Shown: positions 10,358-21,392 of the stretch, piece after piece | How positions within the stretch are numbered: the first letter of the stretch is position 1 | Layout of the letters: each line of letters begins with the position of its first letter | Assembly (NCBI GenBank): GCA_030220185.1 | Contig: JASPKZ010010239.1 | Coordinates: forward strand, 1,940,001 to 2,004,000 | DNA length: 64,000 nucleotides | Reading direction: 5' to 3' | From: Diploptera punctata | Lineage: Eukaryota; Arthropoda; Insecta; Blattodea; Blaberidae | Notes under the pieces: generated by a model | Databases searched by the model: none | Told to the model about the DNA's origin: nothing | The model's input: only the letters and a program-made list of their open reading frames with translations | Position numbers and translations under genes: made by a program

Positions 10358-11199
10358 TATGATTACCGGCCGTGAAAGCCTGCATTCAAGCATTAACGAT
10401 GGCTTGAAGCTTGAAGGAGTTTAATTATAGGCCTATAGGGAAAATATTATCTCAGGATATGGATGTATGGAAAGTTTTCTGCGCTGTCTTAAATGTCTAG
10501 GTTGTTCTTATATCAATATAATGGCTACATAGGAAAATATTCTTGCACTATGATAGCTAGAGGTATAGTTCCCTATGCTTCTATTCCATGTTTTGGTATC
10601 TTAATACCTTTCCTGGTTTTTAGCTGAAGTTTTGTTTTTAACAACTTTCTTCCCTAGGGTTTTGAATACAGCCGTGAAAGTTGCGGTTAAATGGCTAGCG
10701 AACAGTTAAAAACGAGAAGTTATTGGACAAGAAACAGAACAAGTAGCAACACGCTGGTCAGATGAAGTCTGTAATGATGATTATCATGAAGAGAGAAACA
10801 CTTTATGCTAGGGGAACAACTTGGTGCTGGGGGTGCGTTTTAATTTAATTAAAGCATTTTCATCTCTCGGCAAAATTAATAGGTCTCAGTGCAGTCAACA
10901 TTGAGAAGAGACTTCCCTCCCTGTTTTAATCCTCAGGTAAACTAAAAACATAATAGCAACAAAGATATTCCTAGCACATACACCATCCATATATTATTTT
11001 CAGTTTCTTCACGTGTATACTTTTTTCTGCTACTAACGTTTCTTGCTTGATATACACTCATGTGTTTATATACGTAAGTTATTTTTATTTTGACTTATAT
11101 TAAAATTGTTACCTTAGACAAAATATTAAATATTCTTATCTTCGTTTAATATCTCCCTTCATAGGTACTTTTAAATATCCCATGCAAAACTTGCCCTAG
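10358..11199. other. Unassigned
   Basis: Contains TATCTCAGGATATGGATGTATGG at about 10,450, which resembles the final segment of LINE family 1, but no flanking homology is clear. The rest is AT-rich with no domain. Confidence 0.3.
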
Positions 11200-11512
11200 A
11201 GAGGCACGACCTGTTGGGAAGGATTTGAACTGTGTATCACACCCGTGCTTTTTTTGGTCACACAAGGACGTAGAGGACCTCTTTGGATGAATGATTACTT
11301 AAATGCCAGGACCACCTCTGCGTTAGGCCTATAGATATGCCTTTAAGTACAACATGATATCGATTATGATTATGATAGCCATAAATTGTCTGGACATTTA
11401 TCTCACAGGTGAGGAAAATCCCTAAAAAACCTCAATCAGAAATTTTGTACCGACCGGGAATGAACCGGCCATACGAGGCCGCGACGTGAACTGAGATCAC
11501 TGCGGTTGACGA
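11200..11512 (-). mobile_element. SINE-B, degraded
   Basis: The minus-strand tRNA-like head ends near 11,512 (complement of ACCGCAGTGATCTCAG). The body shares CTCACAGGTGAGGAAAA and GACCGGGAATGAACCGG with the other B copies. Its 3' side holds CACAAGGACGTAGAGGACC, as in the 29-kb copy. Confidence 0.6.
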
Positions 11513-11591
11513 AAAACTAACGATTTAACTAATGAAAGAAATTTGTAAAATAAATTAAAATTATTATTTTAATAACAATTATTATTATTAT

Positions 11592-11930
11592 TTCCACCGC
11601 TGTGGTCTCGAGGTAGAGTGCTGCCTTGTCTCGCAGTGGGCCCGGGTTCGATTCCCAGTCGGGACAGGTTCCTGGGTGAGGTTTTTTCGGCGTTTTTCCT
11701 CACCTGTAAGACAAATGTCAGGAAGTTTAGGGCCCAAAATTACCCGAAAAGCATCCGGCCATTATCATCATCCTTATCATTATCATCATCATCCTTCACC
11801 GGTATGAACAGCAACGGGAAACTACCACACCTATAATTCCCTAGTAAAGCTGCAAAGCATAGCATGAAAATGCTATGATTGCAGTGAAAGACCTGCCCTC
11901 GGGCAGAATTACCTCGGATGGATGGATTAT
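11592..11930 (+). mobile_element. SINE-A copy
   Basis: A tRNA-derived head (CCACCGCTGTGGTCTCGAGG, B-box GGGTTCGATTCC) is followed by a central block (CCTCACCTGTAAGACAAATG), a (CAT)-rich linker, and a 3' block ending GGCAGAATTACCTCGGATGG. (ATT)n follows immediately. Confidence 0.88.
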
Positions 11931-12350
11931 TATTTTAATTATTATTATTATTGTTATTATTATTACTATTATTGTTATAATAGTACCCGAAAAGCATCCG
12001 GCCATTATCATCATCCTTATCATTATCATCATCATCCTTCACCGGTCTGAAAAGCAACGGGAAGCTACCACACCTATAATTCCCTAGTAAAGCTCTAAAG
12101 CATGGCATGAAAATGGTATGATTGCAGTGAAAGACCTACCCTCGGGCAGAATTACTACAGATGGATGGGTTATTATTTTAATTATTAGTATTATTACTAT
12201 TATTGTTATTATTATTATATTATTATTACTATTTTTATAATAATAAAATTATTATTACTATCATTATTACTATTGTTATAATAATACAATTATTATTATT
12301 ATTATTATTATTATTTATTATTATTGTTGTTGTGTTGTTGTTGTTGTTGT
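11931..12350 (+). repeat. Partial SINE-A duplication within ATT microsatellites
   Basis: About 180 bp (11,985-12,170) repeats the 3' half of the preceding SINE, starting at CCCGAAAAGCATCCGGCC. ATT tracts lie on both sides and TTGTTG repeats follow at 12,322-12,350. The duplicated unit is SINE 3' half plus ATT tract, so a tandem duplication between microsatellites is more likely than a second insertion. Confidence 0.7.
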
Positions 12351-12699
12351 AGTGTTCCTCCGGAGAAGTATCGTCTTAAGTGATTTTGCTGTAGTTGGCT
12401 GATTAGCAAGAACGTTATATTCCAATGGAGTTAGTCGGTCCAGATGACAATTAGTTATTATGGATCTCAAGAGGATAAATTTCCTGAATTTGACTTCCTT
12501 CGGTTGGGATCGCGCAGTAGATTTATGGCACGTAAAAGAACATAAAGCATGAAAAAATGAAGGAAAATATTTTGCAATTTCACGCTCAGATTTGAATTAC
12601 GACGTTAATATCCTGAGTAGTTTAACAGCGCCGAGAAATAAAATATATTTAGATATTTTACGTATTTGTTATAATTATTATTGTTTATTAGTAGTAGTA
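12351..12699. other. Unassigned
   Basis: No recognised repeat or domain. Confidence 0.3.
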
Positions 12700-13262
12700 G
12701 TAGTAGTAGGACTTTATTAGACAAAAAGTAAGATATTTACAATATTATTTACAAATATGGGTCGCACGGGCAGTAAGCCGTACGTGCTGTTGACAGTCCG
12801 TTACAATAAAGTAATAATTGGTACTAGTGTAAAGCAAAAATAAACAAAAACAGCAATAACATTACAATTACATAAAGAAAACACAATAAAAATATTACAA
12901 TTAAATAATAACACAATAGCATTATACACTAAAAACATTAACATTACAATTACATAAAGAAAACACAATAATATTACAATTAAGTAATAACACAATAGCA
13001 ATAACATTACAATTACAAAAAGAAAACACAATAATATTATTACAATTAAATAATAACACAATAACAATAACATTACAATTACATAAAGAAAACACAATAA
13101 TATTATTACAATTAAATAATAACACAATAGCAATAACATTACAATTACATAAAGAAAACACAATAATATTACAATTAAGTAATAACACAATAGCAATAAC
13201 ATTAGAATTACATAAAGAAAACACAATAATATTATTACAATTAAATAATAACACAATTATTA
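12700..13262 (-). mobile_element. LINE family 2, 3' end with expanded tandem array
   Basis: The coding-strand end is at low coordinates: (ACT)n tail, the complement of TAATAAAGTCCTA (with an AATAAA signal), then a conserved 3' UTR (CGGACTGTCAACAGCACGTA) shared with 16.7, 40.6 and 58.5 kb. Upstream is a tandem array (about 12,840-13,255) of roughly 63- or 66-bp units containing GTGTTTTCTTTATGTAATTG. No RT domain remains in this copy. Confidence 0.85.
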
Positions 13263-13355
13263 TTACATTCAGTTTATTCTAGGAGATATCAAACTTGAGT
13301 GTTTTTTTTATTATAGTTGCCTGATCAAATATAACGCTTCATTCCATAGGATTTG

Positions 13356-13436
13356 TCGATTCTGGTGGACTAGTGATTACCTCGTCCATTCCCAATTCCG
13401 AGTACTGGGTGTTCAAATCTTTCCAGGATCAGTAGT
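13356..13436 (+). repeat. SINE-E head fragment
   Basis: GGTGGACTAGTGATTACCTC followed by the B-box-like GTGTTCAAATC matches the tRNA-like head of SINE-E only. Confidence 0.45.
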
Positions 13437-13464
13437 TTTATTTATTATCATTATAATTATTATT

Positions 13465-13811
13465 GTCCACCGCTGTGGTCTCGAGGTAGCGTGCTGCCTT
13501 GTCACGCAGCTAGCCCGGGTACGATCCCCGGTCGGGGCAGTTCTTCTGGGTGAGGTTTTTGTCTGGGTTTTTCCTCACCTGTAAGACAAATGTCAGGAAA
13601 ACGTTAAGGCCCAAACGGTCCCCGAAATCATATGGCCATCATCCCTAACATTATCATTCTTACCATTATCATTATCATCATCATCCTTCCCCGGTGTGGA
13701 AAGCAACGGAAGCTACCACACCTACACAATTACCTAGTAAAGCTGCAAGCATAGCATGAAAATGCTATGATTGCAGTGAAGGACCTGCCTTCGGGCAGAA
13801 TTACTATGGAT
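13465..13811 (+). mobile_element. SINE-A copy
   Basis: Complete head, CACCTGTAAGACAAATGTC block, CAT linker and 3' block ending GGCAGAATTACTATGGATGG. ATAATTATTATT occurs on both sides as a target duplication, and the right one is expanded into (ATT)n at 13,812-13,863. Confidence 0.88.
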
Positions 13812-13816
13812 GGATA

Positions 13817-13863
<47 letters not shown>
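13812..13863. repeat. (ATT)n microsatellite at SINE tail
   Basis: Pure ATT array fused to the SINE-A 3' end. Confidence 0.9.
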
Positions 13864-13959
13864 CATTGTTTAGTGCCGTTCTTTAACATCTCTCAGTCAT
13901 TAGTGTTGTAATTTTAATTTGAACAGATGCCTCTTGTTCTAGGCTTGAAGTTATTTTGA

Positions 13960-14110
13960 TGTCTTACATTTCTCGACACGAGGCCAGAGACTTTAATTCC
14001 CTTCATAAGGAATTGATACTTTGGATTTTAACGCTCTGAAAAATCTACCAAATGTAACGGTTTAAACCCGCGAACAACGGATCCAGAACCGACCATGGTA
14101 ATTATATTCT
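13960..14110 (-). mobile_element. SINE-E, old fragment
   Basis: A diverged minus-strand match: CTGAAAAATCTACC, then AAACCCGCGAACAACGG where the B-box complement should be. Confidence 0.4.
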
Positions 14111-14234
14111 ATACTAGGACCCATATGAGGTTTTAAGGACTTGAAAATCCTCAGTATATCTTACTTTGGAAGGTTAGTAAAACTCTGTGTCCTATATTGT
14201 GAACTCAAGGCACGTACTAGAAGGATACATCTAA

Positions 14235-14845
14235 TTCATTGTTAAGCAGTCTTCTCCATTCACCTGTGTGTTCATCTCTCTTTGGTCCAAAAATGTTCCT
14301 AACAACTTTATTCTCAAATACTTGTAATTCCTTTCCTCCATTAAAGTAAGAGTCCATGTTTCGCATCCATATAATATAACTGGTAGAATAATAGTTCTAT
14401 ATATTTTCAGTTTAACGTTTTTTGAAAGGAGTTTGGACGTCAAGAGTCTCTGTAATGCATAATAGCATGCATTTCCAGAATTGAGCCTATGTTTAATTTC
14501 CTTGTGCATCTCATTCCTGTTTGTGGTCATTGTTCCTAGGTATTTGAATTCAGCCACTTCCTCAAAATTTCCCTCATTTGTCATTAGCTGTCCATTTCCA
14601 TTGTAGCCTTTAATGTATTTCTATGTGTAACCATATATTTAGTTTTATTGATATTTACTTCCAGTCCCAATTTCTTAGTGTTACTCAATTGTGTTTGCGC
14701 GTTGGCCTTTAGTAACTATTCGCTATCACACAACAGTACTACATAATCACCATAAACTAACAGCTTATTAATACCATTGAGTTGTAGGCCTTCTTCATCC
14801 CCTAAAGATTTGCTGGCATGCTCTAGTAGAAAATCAATGACCAGT
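14235..14845 (-). pseudogene. LINE family 1, internal RT fragment
   Basis: The longest frame (14,231-14,584) reads AEFKYLGTMTTNRNEMHKEI and RLNSGNACYYALQRLL, with ILYGCETWTLTL further on. Higher coordinates continue upstream into the RT active site, decayed from YADD to YGDY at about 14,740. The C-terminal GRPRMRW region and the 3' tail are missing, so this copy is truncated at both ends. Confidence 0.8.
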
Positions 14846-15635
14846 AATAACTTAAAAATTCAATACATTTATATTGTAAATCAACCACTACAAGCTCAAA
14901 AGAGAACTGTCAACCTTTGCATGCCGAAACCTACCTTGAAATTTCTTCCAGAGAAGTGTTGTGACATACAAAGGACTGGTCCAAAAATTATCTTCAGTTT
15001 TTAATTGGAAGACACTAAATCCAATGCTAAATATCTCATTTTAACTGTATCGAAGTAATAAAACTCTTGTATTGGCAGACATGATAACCCTCACTACCAC
15101 CCGTCCGCGCCGTGTCCCGCCTCACTTCACTCCTCTCTTAAATCATCCAGGGATGTACATATATTCCGTAACAGTGGGTTTGCCATTGTTGGATTCTGGC
15201 TTCGATGTCTGTGTCTTGTAGTTAAAAAGGCAGATTTTTTTTTTGACACAGCCTTGTTATATATCAGCGCTTCTTGGGAGAAATTTGAAGTTATGTTTCT
15301 GCATACAATGATTTACAGATCCCTTGTAAGTAGTAGAGTTATGTGGTATTAATAATTATACTTTGCGTACTTATTTTCCGCTTCTTGTCCAGAAATCTGG
15401 CCACATTTATCCAATTTTCTGTGAGAGCGTTAACTTCATGCCATCCTTAGGGACTCCTAACACCTGTAGTGGAATGACTGTACCTTACCTACCGATATAC
15501 TCACTCGTGAATAAATATGTTAACAAGATGTAATATCATTAATTCTTAATAATTGTACATAACCTAATTAATGCATAATGTTATTCTATTATTTTCTAAT
15601 TGTAATATTATTGTATAATAGAATAATATTATTGT
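14846..15635. other. Unassigned
   Basis: No domain or repeat recognised. The final 60 bp are AT repeats just before the 5'-truncated LINE. Confidence 0.3.
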
Positions 15636-16628
15636 ATGAAGAAAGTTTTTGATAGAGTACAGCTTGAAGATGTTGTACATATCTTGAGAGAGAATGAAAT
15701 TCCTAATGAACTGATTAGAGCAATAATATCAATTAATACAAACTGCAAAACAGTAATCAAAGCAAAAGAACAGCAAACTGAAGAAATAACCCTCACAAAG
15801 GGCATCAGGCAAGGTGACTCTTTAAGTCCATTCTTATTTAATATTATAATGGATAAACTTATTGAAAACGTACCACCACGTTTGGGTTATAAAATGGGAA
15901 AAACTAGATTTCACTTAATATGTTACGCAGATGATGTCGTTCTCCTTTCAGAATCTGAAGATAGTTTACAAAGATCTTTACATCAATTTAATATAAATGC
16001 CAGAAAATACAATATGGAAATTAACACGAATAAGACAAAATGCTTAACAATATCAAAAGAACCAGTAAGATGCAAATTAGAAGCGGAAAGGAAAATTGTA
16101 GAACAAGTGTCAGAATTTAATTATTTAGGTGTATTAATAACAAACACTAAAAATTTAATAAAAGAAGTAAAGAAACAAGCTGATAAAGCAGCACAAATAT
16201 CAGGGTATATGAAAGATTTAATTAGGCGCAACAAACATATGTCAATAGAAAGCAAACCCCGCATATACAAAACGATAGTTCGACCAGTTGTCGTATATGG
16301 AGCAGAAACTAGGGCTGATACAACAAAAACTAAACAAATAATAAGCACATGCGAAATGAAAATCTTAAAAACTATTCAGGGGAAAACATTATTTGATAAA
16401 ATGCACAACACAGAAATTAGCGACAAATGCCATATTCAAGACATAACCAAATTTATTATAGATAGACGAAACTATTGTAAGGGTCATATAGAAAGAATCG
16501 AAGAAAACCGGCTTGCAAAAAGAGCTAAAGAAGATAGACCAATGGACGGGAGAAGAACAAGAAGAAGACCAGCCAAGAGATGGATAGACAGTGAATGCAC
16601 ATCCAGTACGTCTTCCTCCGAGGAGTGA
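15636..16628 (+). pseudogene. LINE family 2 reverse transcriptase, 5'-truncated but open
   Basis: A 330-residue open frame. It starts inside RT motif A (KKVFDRV; an intact element would read into it), followed by motif B (RQGDSLSP, residues 58-65) and motif C (YADD, 97-100) with flanking hydrophobics. The thumb region carries EFNYLGVLI and IVRPVVVYGAE, and the C-terminus has RRTRRRPAKRW. The endonuclease and everything upstream are missing, so it could not mobilise itself. An unbroken 330-codon frame suggests a comparatively recent insertion. Clade assignment is not attempted beyond non-LTR retrotransposon with the Y-A-D-D type active site. Confidence 0.9.
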
Positions 16629-16852
16629 TTTTGGAAATAAACAGGGTGAGAATCCTACAAATTAAGTTTAAGAAGAGAAGAAGAAGAATATTATTGTGTT
16701 TTCTTTTTTGTTTTAAGTTATATTATTACCAAACATTACTTTATTGTAACGGACTGTCAACAGCACGTACGGCGTACTGCCCGTGCGACCCATATTTGTA
16801 AATAACATTGTATGTATCTTACTTTTAGTATAATAAAGTCCTACTACTAGCT
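16629..16852 (+). mobile_element. LINE family 2, 3' UTR and tail
   Basis: Directly follows the RT frame. It contains less than one unit of the GTGTTTTCTT repeat, then the conserved 3' UTR (GGACTGTCAACAGCACGTAC), a TATAATAAAGTCC polyadenylation-like end and CTACTACTAG. It proves that the solo 3' ends at 12.7, 40.4 and 58.2 kb belong to this RT family. Confidence 0.88.
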
Positions 16853-16869
16853 ACTCGTACTACTTACCG

Positions 16870-17165
16870 ATATCTGGAGACGGGCTAAAGGACACAGTTA
16901 TCCCACTATGGCGTTAGAAGGCCCAATGGTATACTAGAAAGTTTAGACACCAACTTTTCTAGAAAAAACGGCTGGGGATATCAGCCGGGTTGTCAGTACT
17001 GCGTGGCAATCGCCTGTATTCCCCTAACAGGTATTTGGTATTATTTCCGTTAGAGATTGAGTCGTCCCCAGGGTCATGGAGTCGTTAGAGGATTTGGGTT
17101 AGTTCAATTTTTTTATATCACCGGGACTCGTACCCACGATCTTCTGCATTTTACTATAATACATG
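16870..17165 (-). mobile_element. SINE-C, old copy
   Basis: Inverted relative of the 46.2-kb SINE. Shared marks are TTTCCGTTAGAGATTGAGTCG (or its near form), CCCCAGGGTCATGG and GGCTGGGGATATCAGCC-type sequence. The tRNA head lies at 17,100-17,165 (ACCGGGACTCGTACCCACGA as B-box complement). Confidence 0.65.
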
Positions 17166-17314
17166 TCCCGTGCAGAAGCAAGCGCTGATATTAACGTACA
17201 CAATACGTTAAAAGTAGTGAGTAAATATCTCGAGAAAAGTTATTTTGTATTTTATTTGACGGCACTCTTTAAATGTAAAGACCATTGTCGCCGTAATTCA
17301 AATCAGGTCGTGGA

Positions 17315-17515
17315 AGAGTCCTCAATGTTTTATTAGAGACCTCTTTTTACAGACTTGAAGGTCTTTAGCAGCCCTAATATCTACGACTCGGAACACATGA
17401 CTTTTGTTCTCTTCAGGAGGAACAAATGTTCAGGATTTTTACGTCTTGAAAAATCCATCGACCACGGTCGGATATGTATCCGTGAACCTTGGAACCAGAG
17501 GCGACAGAAAGTAGA
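17315..17515 (-). mobile_element. SINE-E, moderately degraded
   Basis: Shares CTTGAAAAATCCATCGACC and AACCAGAGGC with the complete minus copy at 40.1 kb; the tRNA-like head is at the right end. Confidence 0.55.
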
Positions 17516-18177
17516 GTTAAAAGCTCTTTATTGGATCATATCATAAGAGCAACTGGTTCAGTTTCAAGCTATTGAATATTAGATCACAGTAGATATTAAT
17601 GCATTTAGAGAATATCGGGAAATTGTAGAGAACATTTAAAGGATAATTCTCTGGAAGGGAGAAACAACCCAAGACTACTCATGAGAGATATCTGGAACCT
17701 TATCTTTAATAAACAGGCTAGGCAGCCTCTAAGAGGTAAGAAGAAGAAGATATTTTTTAAAAATAATCATGATCTCCAAACTACCACCGAAACATTCTAT
17801 AAACAACAATTAATTGTATCGCATACTTAGAGGCCGGAAGAAAATGTTATTCAGGAGTCTGTTGTTTACAAATAAAGTTGAGACAAAGGCTGGTGTCTTG
17901 GCTTGGAATTAAAAACGCACGCTCCGAGTTTCTAATTTCCCCAGCCGCCCTCATCCCCACACGCCCTTTGCCACGCGCAAGAAATTACCTTCTCGACTAT
18001 AAATAATATGTCTCTGTGTACTTTAATACATCACTCAAAAGTCCGGGGTTACAATCCAGATCATAATCCTCCCCGCACCATATATTGATATCTTATATAA
18101 TGAAACAATTTAATATTATATAATTTACAATACGAATATAATACAATATATAATAAATATAATATATAATAAATATA
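17516..18177. other. Unassigned; possible LINE tail
   Basis: A LINE-like end, CAGGCAGCCTCTAAGAGG plus AAGAAGAAGA, is present near 17,725-17,750. The remainder (AT-rich, then TATAATA-type sequence from 18,090) has no assignable feature. Confidence 0.3.
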
Positions 18178-18306
18178 ATATCCATCCATAGTGATTCTGC
18201 CCGAAGGCAGGTGCTTCACTGCAATCATAGCAATTTCATGCTATGCTTGCAGCTTTACTAGGGAATTGCAGGTGTGGTAGCTTCCCGTTGCTTTCCACAC
18301 CGGTGA

Positions 18307-18339
<33 letters not shown>

Positions 18340-18415
18340 GCTATACTGGGGATCAAACCCGGGCCCGCTGCGTGACAAGGCAGCACGCTACCTCGAGACC
18401 TCAGCGGTTGACAAA
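18178..18415 (-). mobile_element. SINE-A, shortened copy
   Basis: Has the 3' block, a (GAT)n linker and the tRNA head complement (ACAAGGCAGCACGCTACCTC), but the central CACCTGTAAGACAAATG block is missing: an internal deletion at the GAT linker. Confidence 0.8.
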
Positions 18416-18434
18416 TGTAATATATAATAAATAT

Positions 18435-18655
18435 AATATCCATCCATAGTAATTCTGCCCGAAGGCAGGTCTTTCACTGCAATCATAGCATTTTCATGCT
18501 ATGCTTTGCAGCTTTACTAGGGAATTATAGGTATGGTAGCTTCCCGTTGCTTTCCACACCGATGAAGGATGATGATGATAAGATGAATATGAATGATGAT
18601 AATTGCGATGGCCATATGATTTCGGGGACCGTTTGGGCCTTAAAGTTAATATGAT
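18435..18655 (-). mobile_element. SINE-A, 3' half only
   Basis: Starts at ATCCATCCATAGTAATTCTG and runs to TTGGGCCTTAAAGTT. The tRNA head is replaced by the start of a (TAATA)n array. Confidence 0.8.
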
Positions 18656-18828
18656 ATAATATAATATAATATAATATAATATAATATAATATAATATAAT
18701 ATAATATAATATAATATAATATAATATAATATAATATAATATAATATAATATAATATAATATAATATAATATAATATAATATAATATAATATAATATAAT
18801 ATAATATAATATAATATAATAATATAAT
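18650..18828. repeat. (TAATA)n pentanucleotide array
   Basis: About 35 nearly perfect 5-bp units, ending at the 3' tip of the next SINE-A. Open frames here (repeating YYIIL) are artefacts of the repeat. Confidence 0.95.
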
Positions 18829-19158
18829 ATCCATCCATAGTAATTCTGCCCGAAGGCAGGTCCTTCAATGCAATCATAGCATGTTCATGCTATGCTTTCA
18901 GCTTTACTAGGGAATTGTGTAGGTGTGGTAGCTTCCCGTTGCTTTCCACGGTGAAGGATGATGATGATAATGATAAAGATGATGGTCATATGATTTCGGG
19001 GACCGTTTGGGCCTTAAAGTTTTCCTGACATTTGTCTTACAAGTGAGGAAAAACCCCGATAAAAACCTCACCAGAAAAAACTGCCCCGACCGGGGATCGA
19101 ACCAGGGCCCGCTGCGTGACAAGGCAGCACGCTACCTCGAGACCACAGCGGTGGACAT
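18829..19158 (-). mobile_element. SINE-A, full-length
   Basis: Complete from the 3' tip (ATCCATCCATAGTAATTCTG) to the tRNA head (complement of CCACCGCTGTGGTCTCGAGG). Its 3' tip touches the pentanucleotide array. Confidence 0.88.
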
Positions 19159-19397
19159 AATGTATATATAATAATATAATATATATAATATATAATATAA
19201 TATAAATATAATATATATATATAATATAATTATAATATAATATAATATAATATAATATAATATAATATAATATAATATAATATAATATAATATAATATAA
19301 TATAATATAATATAATATAATATAATATAATATAATATAATATAATATAATATAATATAATATAATATAATATAATATAATATAATATAATATAATT
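19159..19397. repeat. (TAATA)n pentanucleotide array
   Basis: Irregular ATATA sequence, then about 32 near-perfect units from about 19,235. Confidence 0.95.
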
Positions 19398-19487
19398 GGA
19401 AATAATTATCTCAGGATAGGGATGTATGGAGAGCTCATGTCCTCGCGGCCATGAGCCAACGGGTTCGATTGTGCCAGTGAGTAAGTA
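19397..19487 (+). mobile_element. LINE family 1, last ~90 bp
   Basis: CTCAGGATAGGGATGTATGG followed by GTGCCAGTGAGTAAGTA, the exact 3' end of family 1. Severely 5'-truncated and sitting inside TAATA repeats on both sides. Confidence 0.8.
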
Positions 19488-20880
19488 TAATATAATATAT
19501 AATATAATATAATACAACACAATAAAATGCAATACAATATAATGAATATAGGACTAATTTTGTCTGATGATTGTATTTCTGATTTTTCTAATTTAAATGT
19601 CTAGTTGATCGTCTGTAACAATCTATTTGAGTAAACATAAGTGTTAAACTGAATTTTTTTCTACTATGAAATCTCTACACCAAATTTCTGCACCGATTAT
19701 TATAGTATTAGTAACATAAATAGGTATTCTCTTTTCTGTCTTTTATTTATTTTTTTTGTCGATTCAAGTCCAAATTTGTATCATCAATAGCATTAAAATA
19801 ACTCAGGAGTTATGCTAATTACATAGTGGATATCTCAATACACAATGCGCTCGAAACCAACTTTACAAAAGAAAAAAAAACTATATTCGTTGACATAAGT
19901 GTGCGGTATGTAAAACTTCCTCACGCCTGAAATAAGAGTTATAAAGAAATTTCCAAAATAGTTTAACCGAAACATTTATTCTCTAGCAAAAATTATTAAA
20001 ACAAGTACATAAGCTCAAAATATCCAAAAGAAATATTATCACATCCAATGATATAGCTCAATCTACTCCAACAGCAATAATAAGGTTATATTCATATAAA
20101 TCTAAAAAATCTTCTCCTTCTGCCAAAAACACAGGCTTGGGTTTATCCCCGTATGTGAAGTAGGACTGGAACTGATATGTCCAACGGCGATGAGGTCATC
20201 TAAGTATAAGATAATAACAATACATCCATCTTGAGCTGTACATAGAATTATGATAGTTAATTGTTCAAAGAGCCTCCTTAAGAAAATACCTTGTCCTAAA
20301 AAGGTACGTTTAAAACAAGTTTGTACACATATCGATGTGAACTCTGTATTAAATCCGAACTATCAATATTTGTAACAGTTTTGATGATAATGAAAGAGTT
20401 GATATAAACCCCAGTAACTTATATAACCGGTACCAATATTTTATTCCCATCTCTTGTTAGTCTTATTAATAAATGTTGATAATTGCTTAGGGGAACCTCG
20501 CAATTAACAGCAATTTATATAATGAAACCCAATGCAACCTACATTTACATTTGCTATGTAAATATTACACGGAAAAAATGGTTTAGTTCATATTTCAATT
20601 TTTTTAATTCCAACGGGATTCAGCTGTAATTGTAATAACTCTATTCATATGATCTCTCAACTCTGAAAAGATTGAAAATTAAAACAACCTCTCTAATATA
20701 AATTTCAATTCTTAAAATTCATCCCAGAATTACTAAGAAGAGCCCAAAGAAAGAAATTGTCATCATGAAACAGACAGTTACTGTTTTCAAGATTCTGTAT
20801 ATTAATTGTATTTCTCTCCACATTCTTATTTACATTTATTGTTAGATATATTCGATGTAAAAAGTGTTTCCTTAATTACT
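19488..20880. other. Unassigned, AT-rich
   Basis: A short continuation of TAATA repeats to about 19,530; then no domain, repeat head or RNA recognised. This is one of the longest unexplained stretches. Confidence 0.3.
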
Positions 20881-21085
20881 TATTGACAAATTTTTTCATA
20901 CTCTACGTATTGAATATGGACCAATCCAACTTACATCCCATGCCATTTTGAAACAAATACGATCGACTGCGACTGAAATACTGTCAAAATGAAATTTTCG
21001 TACTTCTTCACTATCGCAATTTAACATCTCACCTTGTACATGCGCACGCCGCCCAGGCCCCATGTGACAAAACCTGCCGGGGGAG
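20881..21085. other. GC-richer block of unknown origin
   Basis: Higher GC than its surroundings. The minus strand is open over 75 codons (20,896-21,123; GRRAHVQGEMLNCDSEEVRK in the middle). I do not recognise the product. It could be a repeat-borne frame or an exon remnant; the frame continues into SINE-B, which argues against a real gene. Confidence 0.25.
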
Positions 21086-21392
21086 GGGATTTTAAACTTT
21101 GAATTACAAACATTTGACCTCACAAGAAGAATGAGTGATCAGCTCAATCCCCAAGACTTCCTCCGAGACAACACACACATGTCCATAAGCCTACTAAATA
21201 TGGCGAATATTGTAATGATGATTTGGTGATCAGATGATAATCGGGTAGCTTTTGGTTCTTGAAATTTTCTGACATTTGCTTACAGATGAGAAGAAAAAAA
21301 CCGAGGAAAAGCATCATTGAGAAACTTGTTCCGCCCGGAGATAGAACCGGGTTCGCTGCATACGAGGCAACGATGTTACCCCAAGACCGCTA
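21086..21392 (-). mobile_element. SINE-B copy
   Basis: The 3' side has GAATGAGTGATCAGCTCAAT, shared with 29.0 and 34.2 kb. The tRNA-like head complement is at 21,330-21,392 (GATAGAACCGGGTTCGCTGC). Confidence 0.65.

Noticed and set aside
12801..13256. 151-codon hydrophobic frame that could look like a membrane protein
   Set aside because: It lies wholly in the tandem array of a LINE 3' UTR, and two overlapping frames are equally open.
13812..13863. CRISPR-like regular array (also the other ATT and TA tracts)
   Set aside because: Simple microsatellites with no spacers, in a eukaryotic sequence.
14231..14584. Intact LINE protein gene
   Set aside because: Only an internal RT piece; the active site upstream is mutated (YGDY) and both ends are missing.
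18494..18877. Long minus-strand frame of repeating YYIIL, also at 19,230-19,532
   Set aside because: A product of the TAATA pentanucleotide array; 5-bp units simply give a 15-bp codon cycle without stops.
20896..21123. Possible host exon
   Set aside because: The frame continues into SINE-B and has no recognisable domain or clear splice sites.
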